In this document: one piece after another, positions 41,474 to 50,098 of the stretch
Layout: every line of letters begins with the position of its first letter
Position numbering within the stretch: the first letter of the stretch is position 1
NCBI GenBank assembly: GCA_029564115.1
Contig: JAKQQP010000210.1
Coordinates: 62,001-126,000 of the forward strand
Length of the DNA: 64,000 bases
Source: Candidatus Rifleibacteriota bacterium
GTDB taxonomy: Bacteria > Riflebacteria > Ozemobacteria > Ozemobacterales > Ozemobacteraceae
Reading direction: 5' to 3'
Program-made: the position numbers and the translations under genes
Notes under the pieces: generated by a model
Databases searched by the model: none
Told to the model about the DNA's origin: nothing
The model's input: the letters and a program-made list of their open reading frames with translations, nothing else

Positions 41474-42178
41474 TTACAGTTTTTTCAAAAATCGGAATGG
41501 ATTTTGAACACTGCCATTGCGGCGCACTTCAAAATGAAGATGCGAGCCGGTAGTAACGCCAGTATTGCCGACGTAGGCGATTCGCTGCCCAGCATTCACC
41601 GATTGCCCGACTTTAACCGTAACTTTTGAACAGTGGGCATAAGCTGTCTCGAGGTTGTTGCCATGATCGACGACAACAAGAAGCCCGTAGCCCCGGCGCC
41701 AGCCGGCATAAGTGACCTTGCCACCCTGGCTGCTCGCAATCGGAGTTCCCTTCGGTGCCACAATATCGACACCTGAATGGAAATGCCAGACATGACTCTT
41801 AGGGTGCTTTCTGCGCCCAAACATCGAGCTTACTCGACCAGCAACCGGTCTTAAAAAGCTGCGGGTTCCGGGTTCGGAAAGTTCAGCAGTGCCAAGTGAA
41901 GCTTTGCCCGAATTGCTCTTCTGGCGGCTCACTATTTTGATCGTGAAAGTCTTGACCGCACCTTTCGCAGATGCATCCGGGCCGAGAGTTCCGAAGAAAC
42001 TGACTTTTTCGGCGGGATTTTCGTTAACTGCTACCTTGTTGAAAGTGGGGGAAGTCAGCATGCCCACCGATCTGAGACTTGAAAAATGTGCCGTGGCACT
42101 CGCCATAACCGGCAGGAAGATCGCCACAAGCAGCAAAAACATCGGCGCGGCTCTTCCGGTTGAGGATCTATTTACCAT
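41474..42178 (-). CDS. M23-family (LytM) cell-wall peptidase
   Basis: The 234-residue exported protein has an N-terminal hydrophobic signal (APMFLLLVAIFLPVMASATA) and a C-terminal M23 domain (about 115-230). Zinc ligands are visible in HFHSGVDIVAPKG (HxxxD) and GSHLHFEVRRNG (HxH); AYAHCSKVTVKVGQ is also typical. It should cut peptide crosslinks of peptidoglycan, or act as an activator if inactive; here the ligands are intact. It is monocistronic with a canonical promoter (42216) and a terminator at 41415. Confidence 0.9.
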   Translation of the reverse strand: MVNRSSTGRAAPMFLLLVAIFLPVMASATAHFSSLRSVGMLTSPTFNKVAVNENPAEKVSFFGTLGPDASAKGAVKTFTIKIVSRQKSNSGKASLGTAELSEPGTRSFLRPVAGRVSSMFGRRKHPKSHVWHFHSGVDIVAPKGTPIASSQGGKVTYAGWRRGYGLLVVVDHGNNLETAYAHCSKVTVKVGQSVNAGQRIAYVGNTGVTTGSHLHFEVRRNGSVQNPFRFLKKL

Positions 42179-42215
42179 TAGCTTCTCTTTCTTGATTGGA
42201 TTGCAAGGTGCTACA

Positions 42216-42244
42216 TTTATACCGGTACCTCATTCAGATGTCAA
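42216..42244 (-). promoter_or_regulatory. promoter of the M23 peptidase gene
   Basis: Minus-strand TTGACA (42244-42239), a 17-base spacer and TATAAA (42221-42216). The predicted leader is about 31 bases. Confidence 0.7.
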
Positions 42245-42367
42245 GCCTCGTTGATTTTGTGATTATAAAAGGCTTCGCACGAGCACCACCCGATTTTTTT
42301 TCTAAAATCGCCCATTTTCGCCTAAACTCGTCCTTGTGAATTTTTGCACTTTTTTATCCATTAAGTA

Positions 42368-42397
42368 TTGAACTCTCGACAGAAATGATTATATTAT
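42368..42397 (+). promoter_or_regulatory. nifU promoter
   Basis: TTGAAC (42368-42373), an 18-base spacer and TATTAT (42392-42397). The leader of about 60 bases carries AGGTG before ATG 42464. Confidence 0.55.
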
Positions 42398-42463
42398 ATG
42401 GTGAATTTGCGGTGGCTCTGCACCATAAAATTACTACTTTAAAACAACACAGGTGAACAAATT

Positions 42464-43294
42464 ATGTGGGATTACACAAAATCAGTCATGGATCACTTTT
42501 CCAACCCACGCAACGTCGGCAAAATAGAGAACGCGAACGGTGTCGGCGAAGTTGGCTCTCTTGCCTGCGGTGACGCCCTGAAACTATATCTTAAAATCAA
42601 CCCTGAAACCGGCAAAATCGATGACGCCCGCTTTCAGACTTTCGGCTGCGCCAGTGCCATAGCCAGCGCCTCTGCGCTCACTGAAATGGTAAAAGGCATG
42701 TCACTTGAAGATGCCATGAAAATAACCAATGACGATATCGCGCGTTTCCTCGGCGGCCTCCCCGAACAGAAAATGCACTGTTCGGTCATGGGCAAAGAAG
42801 CACTCGAAGCAGCTATCGCCAACTTCAGAGGCGAAAAGGTCGAAGAGCACAAAGAAGCCGAAGTGGTCTGCAAATGTTTCTGGGTCGACGAAGAAAAGAT
42901 TCGCCACCAGATCAGAGAGCACAAACTCACAACAGTAGAAGAAATAACCCACTATACCAAGGCCGGTGGCGGTTGTGGCGGCTGCATACCCGACATAAAG
43001 CGCATTCTGGCCGAAGAAACCGGCAAAGCGTCTGAACCCAAAGAACCACCAGCAATGACCAATCTGCAGCGAATCAAACTGGTCACTGCCACCATCGAAA
43101 ATAAAATCGCCCCCGCCCTGCGCAATGACGGCGGCGATATCGAGCTTGTCGATGTCGATGGTCTCGATGTTTACGTCAAGCTTCGCGGCGCCTGCGCCGG
43201 CTGCCCGGGTGCCAAAGCCACGCTTCACAACATCGTCCAGGAAACACTTCGCAAAGATGTTGACCCCAAAATCACCATCATCGAGGTGAAATGA
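42464..43294 (+). CDS. nifU: NifU iron-sulfur scaffold protein (three-domain)
   Basis: The 276-residue full-length NifU has an IscU-like domain (1-125) with Cys-35 (LACGDA), Cys-62 (FGCAS) and Cys-106 (MHCSVMG). A central BFD-like [2Fe-2S] domain has Cys-136, Cys-138 (VVCKCFW), Cys-171 and Cys-174 (GGCGGCIPD). The C-terminal NifU domain has Cys-244 and Cys-247 (GACAGCPGA). It assembles and delivers Fe-S clusters with NifS, whose gene overlaps its stop by 4 bases. No nitrogenase genes are seen, so this is probably the general Fe-S system of an anaerobe. Confidence 0.95.
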   Translation: MWDYTKSVMDHFSNPRNVGKIENANGVGEVGSLACGDALKLYLKINPETGKIDDARFQTFGCASAIASASALTEMVKGMSLEDAMKITNDDIARFLGGLPEQKMHCSVMGKEALEAAIANFRGEKVEEHKEAEVVCKCFWVDEEKIRHQIREHKLTTVEEITHYTKAGGGCGGCIPDIKRILAEETGKASEPKEPPAMTNLQRIKLVTATIENKIAPALRNDGGDIELVDVDGLDVYVKLRGACAGCPGAKATLHNIVQETLRKDVDPKITIIEVK

Positions 43295-44469
43295 TGACTG
43301 AAAACAAACAAGTATACCTCGACAACAACGCTACCTGCATGGTTTCGCCCGGTGTCCGCGAAGCAATGATGCCTTTTTTCGGTGAACTTTACGGCAACCC
43401 CAGCTCGATGCACAATTTCGGCGGGCAGGTGGCCACCCACCTCAAAGAGGCCCGTGAAAGAGTAGCTGCCCTTCTCAACGCCTCGCCAGATGAAATTGTT
43501 TTTACCTCCTGCGGCACCGAAGCAGACAACCACGCCATCAGAGGGGTTCTCGAAGCTTCCGGCGAAAAGCGGCACATCGTCACCACTAAAGTCGAGCACC
43601 CGGCTGTTCTCAATGTATTTCGCTTCCTGGCCAAGAAAAAAGGTTACAGAGTCACTGAGCTTGGAGTTTCAAAACAGGGCGACCTGAACCTCGACGAGCT
43701 TCGAGCTTCCCTGACACCGGACACAGCACTTCTTTCGGTTATGGCTGCCAACAACGAAACCGGCACGCTTTTTCCGATCGACGAAATCGGTGCCATTGCC
43801 CGCGAAGCGGGCGTTATCTTTCATACCGACGCTGTTCAGGCCGTCGGCAAAATCCCTCTTGACCTCAAAAAAATCCCCTGCGACCTGCTTTCTCTCTCAG
43901 GGCACAAACTCCATACTCCAAAGGGCATAGGCGCTCTTTACATTCGCAAAGGCACCCGCATCAGCCCTTTCATGATCGGTGGTCACCAGGAAAACGGCAG
44001 ACGAGCCGGAACAGAAAACGTTCCTTATATTATCGGCCTGGGCAAAGCCTGTGAAGAAGCCATGAACGACATTTTCGAAGAGAACAACCGCGTCAGAAAG
44101 CTGCGCGACAAGCTAGAAGAAGGTCTCATCAGTGCAATCAGGCACACTCACATCAATGGCAACCCGCGCTGGCGGCTTCCGAATACCACCAATCTCGGCT
44201 TTGAATTCATCGAAGGGGAAGCAATTCTTCTGCATCTCAGCGCTGCCGGCATCGCTGCCAGCTCAGGCTCGGCATGTACCAGCGGCAGCCTCGAGCCCTC
44301 ACATGTGCTGATGGCCATGGAAACACCGTTTTCTTACGCTCACGGCTCGGTACGCTTCTCTTTATCGAAGTTCACCAGCGAAGAAGAAATTGATTACACA
44401 CTAAAAGTTGTACCGCCTATCATCCAGAAGCTGCGTGAAATGTCACCGTTTTACGACGCCAGCAAATAA
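43291..44469 (+). CDS. nifS: cysteine desulfurase NifS
   Basis: The 392-residue PLP enzyme turns cysteine into alanine and enzyme-bound sulfane sulfur for NifU. The PLP Lys-206 lies in LSGHKLHTPKG, the cofactor contacts in FTSCGTEADN and HTDAVQAVGK, and the catalytic Cys-329 in SSGSACTSGSLEPSHVLMAM, typical of the IscS/NifS group. It is coupled to nifU by an ATGA overlap and followed by the terminator at 44481. Confidence 0.95.
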   Translation: MMTENKQVYLDNNATCMVSPGVREAMMPFFGELYGNPSSMHNFGGQVATHLKEARERVAALLNASPDEIVFTSCGTEADNHAIRGVLEASGEKRHIVTTKVEHPAVLNVFRFLAKKKGYRVTELGVSKQGDLNLDELRASLTPDTALLSVMAANNETGTLFPIDEIGAIAREAGVIFHTDAVQAVGKIPLDLKKIPCDLLSLSGHKLHTPKGIGALYIRKGTRISPFMIGGHQENGRRAGTENVPYIIGLGKACEEAMNDIFEENNRVRKLRDKLEEGLISAIRHTHINGNPRWRLPNTTNLGFEFIEGEAILLHLSAAGIAASSGSACTSGSLEPSHVLMAMETPFSYAHGSVRFSLSKFTSEEEIDYTLKVVPPIIQKLREMSPFYDASK

Positions 44470-44480
44470 TCAAAACCTCA

Positions 44481-44515
44481 AAAAAAAAACAGCCCTCGAA
44501 GGGCTGTTTTTTTTT
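44481..44515. terminator. bidirectional terminator between nifS and coaD
   Basis: AACAGCCCT/AGGGCTGTT with loop CGA, extended by long A and T tracts on either side. It serves both convergent operons. Confidence 0.9.
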
Positions 44516-44521
44516 ACCAGT

Positions 44522-45007
44522 TCATGAACTGACAGAGAATCTGGCACGCATCTCACAGGCAACCTTTTCAGGCACCAGCCCCGAAATATCGCCACCATAG
44601 CGGGCCACTTCCTTGGCAATACTCGAACTTAGAAACGAAAATTTCGGCGACGACATCAGAAAAACTGTCTCAAGGTCAGGTGCCAGCTGATGGTTGACCG
44701 AAAACATCTGCATTTCATATTCGTAATCAGAAACGGCCCGCAACCCTCTAACAATGGCACAGGCCCCGGCACTGCGACAAAAGTCGACCAGAAGGCCATT
44801 AAAATGGATGGCTCTTACGTTTTCAATGTTTTTTGTCACTTCATTGATCATGTCGACACGCTCTTCCGGCGAAAAGAAACACTTTTTCGAAGGATGAACC
44901 AGAACCCCGACAATTACATGATCGAACAAAACGGCAGCCCGCTGCAGAATGTCGAGGTGTCCGTTAGTAAAAGGGTCGAAACTACCCGGATAAATAGCAA
45001 CGCGCAT
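44522..45007 (-). CDS. coaD: phosphopantetheine adenylyltransferase CoaD
   Basis: The 161-residue nucleotidyltransferase makes dephospho-CoA from phosphopantetheine. Motifs are YPGSFDPFTNGHLDIL (with the TxGH signature), VRGLRAVSDYEYEMQM and the C-terminal FLSSSIAKEVARYGGDIS. Length matches CoaD. It is the last gene of the operon apbE, NusG-II, Gx transporter, maf, coaD. The start codon has GCAGG upstream and lies 2 bases after maf. Confidence 0.95.
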   Translation of the reverse strand: MRVAIYPGSFDPFTNGHLDILQRAAVLFDHVIVGVLVHPSKKCFFSPEERVDMINEVTKNIENVRAIHFNGLLVDFCRSAGACAIVRGLRAVSDYEYEMQMFSVNHQLAPDLETVFLMSSPKFSFLSSSIAKEVARYGGDISGLVPEKVACEMRARFSVSS

Positions 45008-45009
45008 GT

Positions 45010-45615
45010 TTACCTGCTTCCCATGAAATCGACCAGATCATAACCGGCCATTTGCATCATTTTTTCGAAAGCGACCACCGGAAACCCTACCACATTGAAG
45101 TAGCAACCCTCAATTTTTTCGACAAAAAGGCCGGCATGGCCCTGAATGCCGTAGGCACCGGCCTTGTCATAGGGTTCATCTGTGTCGAGATAAGTTTTTA
45201 TGTCTTTTGCCGACAATTCGCGAAAATAAACATAGGTAACTTCAGCATGCGAATAGGTTCGCAAGCCTTCAGCATCGACGAGAGCCAGCCCCGTCACCAC
45301 TCGATGGCGGCGCCCGGAAAGAGCATTGAGCATTCTTTCGGCTTCGACCCGGTCAGCGGGTTTGCCAAGTATGGAGTTGCCCTGCACAACTATCGTGTCA
45401 GCCCCGATAACAAGCCCTTTGTTCAGAGTCGATGAAGCATGAAAAGCTTTCAGCCCGGCAAGCTTGGCTGCCTGCTCTTCGGGTTCGAGATCGGCGACAT
45501 CAGAAAACTTTTCTTCATACGGCGAGTCGATAAGCTTGAACGGAATTTTCAATCCGGCCAGTATTTCCTGGCGACGCGGTGATTTTGAGGCCAGATAAAG
45601 CTGTGGTAAGTTCAT
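45010..45615 (-). CDS. maf: Maf-family nucleotide pyrophosphatase
   Basis: The 201-residue protein has the Maf signature LYLASKSPRRQEILAGL at the N-terminus, VIGADTIVVQGNSILGKP in the centre, and YDKAGAYGIQGHAGLFVEKI near the C-terminus. Maf proteins hydrolyse dTTP, UTP or modified nucleotides and may limit septation. The QG triad and ADT motif are intact, which fits the dTTP/UTP pyrophosphatase (YhdE) subgroup. The start has GGAGA upstream. Confidence 0.93.
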   Translation of the reverse strand: MNLPQLYLASKSPRRQEILAGLKIPFKLIDSPYEEKFSDVADLEPEEQAAKLAGLKAFHASSTLNKGLVIGADTIVVQGNSILGKPADRVEAERMLNALSGRRHRVVTGLALVDAEGLRTYSHAEVTYVYFRELSAKDIKTYLDTDEPYDKAGAYGIQGHAGLFVEKIEGCYFNVVGFPVVAFEKMMQMAGYDLVDFMGSR

Positions 45616-46209
45616 TCAGGCAGTTCTCCTTAATAATTCCTGGGTAACTCTGGCAACGATAAGCCCGGCAGGCACCGCCACCGGAACGATCGCAGCCAGA
45701 TGAAGCCAAAACGGCATACTACCGGCAAAAAGCATTTGCACGGCAAACAGCTGGGCAGAATTGCTCGCCACGGCTCCGGCAACACTGACTATACCCAGAC
45801 CGGCACCCGGGATAAATCTGTAGATGACGGCCATCAACAGCGCAGCTGCAAATGCTCCTGTCGTCGAGATAAGATGCAGCGGCGAAAGAAAGCTGCCCAT
45901 AAAGACAGCGGCAACAGCAGTTCGCAAAACAGCAACCAGAATTCCGGCCCGCTTTGAAATTCGAATAATAGCGAACAAAGACATGGCATTCGCCAGGCCG
46001 GGCTTCAACCATGGTAAAAGCCTGGGAAGTGGCGATTCAATGATCTGCAAAGCCGCCGCTGCCGCGATAAGCATTGCCAGCAAAGTGTAAGTCGCCGTCT
46101 GCTGAGCCACCGGCCGAGTGCTCCTGGATTCAATAAGCTCGATCTTATCGGCAGCCTGCAATTTTTTCGCTCCGTTTATCGTCATCTGTTGTTCGGGCGC
46201 TCTGCTCAT
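45616..46209 (-). CDS. Gx transporter / Hpre_diP_synt_I family membrane protein
   Basis: The protein has about 198 residues from ATG 46209, chosen because it overlaps the previous stop (ATGA); the frame is open further upstream inside the NusG-II gene. Five or six hydrophobic segments are visible, with LPRLLPWLKPGLANAMSLFA and GSFLSPLHLISTTGAFAAAL typical of the family long annotated as heptaprenyl diphosphate synthase component I and now usually called Gx transporter. The real substrate is not established. It follows apbE and a NusG-II gene, a common trio in anaerobes. Confidence 0.83.
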   Translation of the reverse strand: MSRAPEQQMTINGAKKLQAADKIELIESRSTRPVAQQTATYTLLAMLIAAAAALQIIESPLPRLLPWLKPGLANAMSLFAIIRISKRAGILVAVLRTAVAAVFMGSFLSPLHLISTTGAFAAALLMAVIYRFIPGAGLGIVSVAGAVASNSAQLFAVQMLFAGSMPFWLHLAAIVPVAVPAGLIVARVTQELLRRTA

Positions 46210-46604
46210 CTGGAAACAGCATCGACCGCATCGGGGCCTTGCCTGACCGGCTCGATTACAATGCCGTTCGGCACGCAAACAATCGCCGCTTCTGAAGTCC
46301 AGCCCATGCTGACACAGGTTTTGCACGGGCAGGTCGACGAAGCAATGCGTATTTTGCCGCGGCCATCCCATTCTATTTCGGCAGGTCCTGACTTTCCCGT
46401 AACTATCAGATGTTTTTCGGGCGGACAAATCAGCTCAAACTGTTGCCTGGTATCGGCAAAAACAGTCAATCGCCAGGTTTCTACAGGCATGTCAGGCTGA
46501 TTTTGCTCGACTTGAATCAGCAAAAACAGCGAAAACACCGCAACGCAAATAATGACCGCGACTTCCCGACGGCTGGCAAAAATACGGTAAACCGGTTCAT
46601 TCAT
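46206..46604 (-). CDS. NusG-II-domain membrane-anchored protein
   Basis: The 132-residue protein has a single N-terminal transmembrane helix (VAVIICVAVFSLFLLIQV, about 15-32) and an extracytoplasmic NusG domain II-like fold ending in STCPCKTCVSMGWTS and IVCVPNGIVIEP, the conserved Cys set of the family. Its function is unknown; the family sits beside Gx transporters and ApbE. It overlaps apbE by 8 bases and the Gx transporter gene by 4. Confidence 0.85.
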   Translation of the reverse strand: MNEPVYRIFASRREVAVIICVAVFSLFLLIQVEQNQPDMPVETWRLTVFADTRQQFELICPPEKHLIVTGKSGPAEIEWDGRGKIRIASSTCPCKTCVSMGWTSEAAIVCVPNGIVIEPVRQGPDAVDAVSR

Positions 46605-47601
46605 TGGGTTCTGATCCCGAAAAGACTGTCTGCCCAGGGGTGCTTAAATGAATCGTTCCAGTCGCAGTCAAAAACAACACTGCCAGCCCCTGCTGCTCGA
46701 CCCAGACAAAAGCCTTTTCTGGAGGCATTGCAAAAACAGCCGTACTCAAGGCGTCTGCCGTCAGTGAATCGCTGGCGACAACCGTCACCGACGAATAATA
46801 ATCGACCGGTCGGCCGGTCAGAGGGTTCATAATATGGCCATATCTGCGACCGGCCACAGTGATAAATCTTTCGTAATCACCAGAAGTCGAAATTGCCAGG
46901 GGCTGATAAGACTCGACAAACGCCAGAGTGCCGTTGTCGCGTGGGTCACGCACTGCGATGCGCCATGGCCTGCCGTCAGGCTTTGCCCCTTCAAACCAGA
47001 TATCACCGGCATCATCGATGAGAAAAGCCGTGCAACTGGCGGCACGCAGCACCAGCTTTGCCTTTTCGATCGCATAGCCCCCGGCCAGCCCGCCAAGATC
47101 GATCAGACTGCCTGATGCCATAAGCCAGCGCTCGTTATCTCTGGCTAAAACTCTGTCAAGGCGACAACCATCTGCCAGCAGATGCTGAATCTCTTCGTCG
47201 TCGGGCAGACGGCCTTCACCGTCATAGAACCCGTAAGCTCTTTGCAATAGAGCAAAAGAAGGGTCGAAATAACCGTCAGTCATATTGAAATAATCGAACC
47301 CGAGTTGCAAAAGCTCTGAAATGGAAGCATTCAAAGCGAGACTGCCATTTTGATTGAGAGTCGACAACTCTGAATCGGCCAGATGAAAGGAAGCTTTTTT
47401 TTCGACGGCAGCAAACTGGGAAAATGCTTCGGCAACAGCCTTGTCGCTGCTGCCTGGCCAGGCCTTAATCGAAATGATCGTATCCATCAGAAGCTGGCTT
47501 TCGCTGTAAAACCCGCCCTGCCCGTCGTTTCGCGTGGTTAAAGCCGTAATCAGCAGAATCAGTGTAAAAATGATAAAAATTATTCTGTAAGTGTTACTCA
47601 T
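46597..47601 (-). CDS. apbE: FAD:protein FMN transferase ApbE
   Basis: ApbE attaches FMN to Thr or Ser of extracytoplasmic flavoproteins. The 334-residue protein has an N-terminal anchor or signal (YRIIFIIFTLILLITAL), LLMDTIISIKAW, DLGGLAGGYAIEKAK, YGHIMNPLTGRPVDYYSSVTV and DALSTAVFAMPPEKA, the Mg/FAD-binding C-terminal motif. The usual DLGGIAKGYA has Gly in place of Lys here. It heads the operon. A target flavoprotein, such as an Rnf or NQR subunit, is not in the window. Confidence 0.92.
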   Translation of the reverse strand: MSNTYRIIFIIFTLILLITALTTRNDGQGGFYSESQLLMDTIISIKAWPGSSDKAVAEAFSQFAAVEKKASFHLADSELSTLNQNGSLALNASISELLQLGFDYFNMTDGYFDPSFALLQRAYGFYDGEGRLPDDEEIQHLLADGCRLDRVLARDNERWLMASGSLIDLGGLAGGYAIEKAKLVLRAASCTAFLIDDAGDIWFEGAKPDGRPWRIAVRDPRDNGTLAFVESYQPLAISTSGDYERFITVAGRRYGHIMNPLTGRPVDYYSSVTVVASDSLTADALSTAVFAMPPEKAFVWVEQQGLAVLFLTATGTIHLSTPGQTVFSGSEPNE

Positions 47602-47727
47602 AAACTGTTATTCATATAATTTCGGCTGCAAAAAGCGGGTTTCAGAATACCTCTTATCGTTTTTTCACGCAAGTCATAAACTGTGAAACACAGTTAAAAA
47701 TTGAGTTGTTTTAGTGTGCGAAATTTA

Positions 47728-47756
47728 TTGACTTTGCCACACCATAATGATAGAAT
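47728..47756 (+). promoter_or_regulatory. promoter of tRNA-Val
   Basis: TTGACT (47728-47733), a 17-base spacer and TAGAAT (47751-47756), with the tRNA 5' end 14 bases downstream. Confidence 0.7.
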
Positions 47757-47769
47757 GATTTTCACGTAA

Positions 47770-47844
47770 AGGCTCGTAGCTCAGTTTGGTTAGAGCACCA
47801 CGTTGACATCGTGGGGGTCAGCGGTTCAAGTCCGCTCGGGCCTA
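47770..47844 (+). tRNA. tRNA-Val (anticodon GAC)
   Basis: A complete cloverleaf: acceptor AGGCTCG pairs with CGGGCCT (one G-U), D-stem GCTC/GAGC, anticodon stem CCACG/CGTGG around loop TTGACAT (anticodon GAC), and T-stem AGCGG/CCGCT with loop TTCAAGT. The discriminator base is A and CCA is not encoded. trmJ starts 31 bases downstream, and read-through is possible because no terminator lies between. Confidence 0.95.
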
Positions 47845-47875
47845 TTTTTTATTGCCATTTTCTGGAGATTTTCGC

Positions 47876-48643
47876 TTGTCAGATATCAGCACCCTGCTCG
47901 ATAAAATCAGAATTGTTCTGGTCGAGCCACAGGGCGCCCTCAACGTCGGTGCCACCTGCAGAGCCATGAAGAATTTTGGCCTGCGTGATCTTACCGTGGT
48001 GCGCCCCGGCTGCGAGATGAATATCGACGCCATCAAAATGGCCATGCATTCCACCGACATCCTCGAAAGCGCAAAAGTCGTGCAGACTATTCCCGAGGCA
48101 ATCTCGGGCAGCGTTCTGGTTCTGGGCACCGCCAACCGGCGCGGCGAATATCACGAACCGAACTACACCGTAAGAGAAGGCCTTGAACGCATTGGCGAAG
48201 CTCTCAAAAGCGGTCCGGTTTCGATTCTGTTCGGGCGCGAAGAGTGGGGTTTAACCAAAGACGACCTGCAGCACACCATGGGCACTATGCGCATTGTCAC
48301 TGACGCCGGCTGCACCTCACTCAACCTGTCTCAGGCGGTAATGCTGATTGCCTACGAACTCTACCAGAGATTCGGCAACCCGGTGCCGCTGCCCAAAGCT
48401 CAGGCCGACGACCCTTACGAACAGCCCGCCACCACCGATGAAATCGCTCGTTTATACCGCCACATGGAAAAAGTGTTGAATATGTGCGAATTTCTGCCGC
48501 TGATCAACCCCGACGGGCTTTTTCAAGTGATACGGGCATTTTTCCATAAATCTGCGCCAACTCTACGTGAAGTAAACATTCTCATGGGTATTTTTTCAAA
48601 CCTGAATGGTTTCATGAAAAAATACGTGCGCAAAAAGTCATAA
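47876..48643 (+). CDS. trmJ: tRNA (cytidine/uridine-2'-O-)-methyltransferase TrmJ-like
   Basis: The 255-residue SPOUT methyltransferase is of the TrmJ/LasT type: IRIVLVEPQGALNVGATCRA at the N-terminus, ILFGREEWGLTKDDL in the centre, and CTSLNLSQAVMLIAYELYQ forming the SAM-binding knot. A C-terminal helical domain follows, as in TrmJ. It should 2'-O-methylate position 32 of some tRNAs. The start is TTG 47876, supported by GGAG nine bases upstream; an earlier TTG at 47852 is less likely. It lies just downstream of tRNA-Val and ends at the terminator at 48828. Confidence 0.88.
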   Translation: MSDISTLLDKIRIVLVEPQGALNVGATCRAMKNFGLRDLTVVRPGCEMNIDAIKMAMHSTDILESAKVVQTIPEAISGSVLVLGTANRRGEYHEPNYTVREGLERIGEALKSGPVSILFGREEWGLTKDDLQHTMGTMRIVTDAGCTSLNLSQAVMLIAYELYQRFGNPVPLPKAQADDPYEQPATTDEIARLYRHMEKVLNMCEFLPLINPDGLFQVIRAFFHKSAPTLREVNILMGIFSNLNGFMKKYVRKKS

Positions 48644-48827
48644 AGCAAAACTCACTCCCGCTCTTACAGACAAAGGCAAGTCTGCTACTCTGTCGCGATT
48701 GGGTGTTTTATTTTTTTCAGCAATGAAGGCTCTAGCCCGAGATTGAGTACGAGCAGAAAGCTTGCTTCGTCTCCACACGCTACTCGCACAATGATTATCC
48801 GTGCTTATCTGTGACTAAAAAAAATAA

Positions 48828-48864
48828 TCCCTGCCGCTTTTTCTTGAAGACAAAGCGACAGGGA
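48828..48864. terminator. bidirectional terminator between trmJ and the DHS-like gene
   Basis: TCCCTGCCGCTTT and AAAGCGACAGGGA form a 13-bp stem with one mismatch. It is followed by T6 on the plus strand and by a T8 tract on the minus strand. Confidence 0.8.
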
Positions 48865-48876
48865 ATTTTTTAAATC

Positions 48877-49851
48877 TTACCAGCCAAGAATCCAGGCAAA
48901 AATCAGTGGCGCAACAATAGTTGCATCAGATTCGACAATGTATTTGGGCGTATTTATATCGAGCTTGCCCCAGGTGATTTTTTCGTTCGGAACCGCACCC
49001 GAGTAAGAACCATAGCTGGTAGTAGAGTCAGAAATCTGACAGAAATAACTCCAGAATGGTATAGATTCCATTTCGAGATCCTGGTAGAGCATCGGCACCA
49101 CGCAGATGGGGAAATCGCCGGCAATGCCGCCGCCAATCTGGAAGAAACCAATACCCTTGCCGGCTGAGTTTTTGATATACCAGTCAGCGAGCCACATCAT
49201 ATATTCGATGCCAGACTTCATGGTCGAAGGTTTGATTTCGCCTTTGATGCAGTATGACGCAAAAATATTCCCCATTGTCGAGTCTTCCCAGCCGGGTACT
49301 ATTATCGGCAGGTTTTTCTCGGCAGCGGCGAGCATCCAGCTGTTTTTGGGGTCTATTTCATAATATTGCTCAAGAACCCCTGAAAGCAACATTTTGTACA
49401 TATACTCATGCGGAAAATAGCGTTCACCCTTGCTATCCGCATCTTTCCAGATTTTGTGAATATGTTTCTGCAGTCTTCTGAAAGCTTCTTCTTCAGGGAT
49501 GCAGGTGTCGGTAACGCGGTTAAGGCCGCCTTCGAGCAGTTCCCATTCATCTTTTGGGGTCAGATCGCGGTAATGCGGCACACGCTTATAATGATTGTGT
49601 GCCACCAGATTCATTATGTCTTCTTCAAGATTCGCGCCAGTGCACGAAATAATTGCGATTTTGTCCTGACGGATCATTTCGGCAAGCGATTTGCCAAGTT
49701 CAGCGGTGCTCATGGCGCCGGCAAGCGTGACCATCATCTTGCCGCCTTCATTGAGGTGAGCCACATAGCCTTTGGCTGCATCTACGAGAGCGGCCGAGTT
49801 GAAATGAAGGTAGTGCTTTTCAATGAAAGATGAAATGGGACCCATGGTCAT
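48877..49851 (-). CDS. deoxyhypusine-synthase-family protein
   Basis: The 324-residue protein belongs to the deoxyhypusine synthase fold. It has an NAD-binding-like IISCTGANLEEDIMNLV, GFFQIGGGIAGDFPICVVPM, and the active-site lysine context ITWGKLDINTPKYIVESDAT. In eukaryotes and archaea the enzyme modifies eIF5A/aIF5A, a target bacteria lack; bacterial homologues may make homospermidine or modify another substrate. It is monocistronic with an AGGAG ribosome-binding site. It is convergent with trmJ. Family membership is clear, the reaction is not. Confidence 0.85.
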   Translation of the reverse strand: MTMGPISSFIEKHYLHFNSAALVDAAKGYVAHLNEGGKMMVTLAGAMSTAELGKSLAEMIRQDKIAIISCTGANLEEDIMNLVAHNHYKRVPHYRDLTPKDEWELLEGGLNRVTDTCIPEEEAFRRLQKHIHKIWKDADSKGERYFPHEYMYKMLLSGVLEQYYEIDPKNSWMLAAAEKNLPIIVPGWEDSTMGNIFASYCIKGEIKPSTMKSGIEYMMWLADWYIKNSAGKGIGFFQIGGGIAGDFPICVVPMLYQDLEMESIPFWSYFCQISDSTTSYGSYSGAVPNEKITWGKLDINTPKYIVESDATIVAPLIFAWILGW

Positions 49852-50063
49852 TCTTTTTCTCCTGTTGTTTCGATCAAGTTACGACCCCTATTTAATACCC
49901 CATTAAGCAGGTAAAATCAACTAATGTCAGCCCAAAAACATTATTAATAAAAACTCCGTTCAGTAGCCGGCAGACGGCAAGACAAAAAGCGGAAATCAGA
50001 AGACATAGCAACAGAGGCCCTCTTCAACGTGGCTCATAAATTCAAATTTTGCTTTTTTACAGG

Positions 50064-50092
50064 TTGTAATATGGTGCCGAAATAAGTAATAT
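50064..50092 (+). promoter_or_regulatory. sigma-70 promoter, predicted leaderless start of the ABC exporter operon
   Basis: TTGTAA (50064-50069), a 17-base spacer and TAATAT (50087-50092). The A of ATG 50099 is the seventh base after the -10 box, and no Shine-Dalgarno sequence is present. Confidence 0.65.
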
Positions 50093-50098
50093 GCCTGC

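Noticed and set aside
42464..44469. nifU-nifS as evidence for nitrogen fixation
   Set aside because: No nitrogenase or other nif genes are present; NifU/NifS serve general Fe-S assembly in many anaerobes.
47770..47844. tRNA-Val as an integration site of a mobile element
   Set aside because: No integrase, no repeated tRNA 3' end and no foreign-looking genes were seen downstream.
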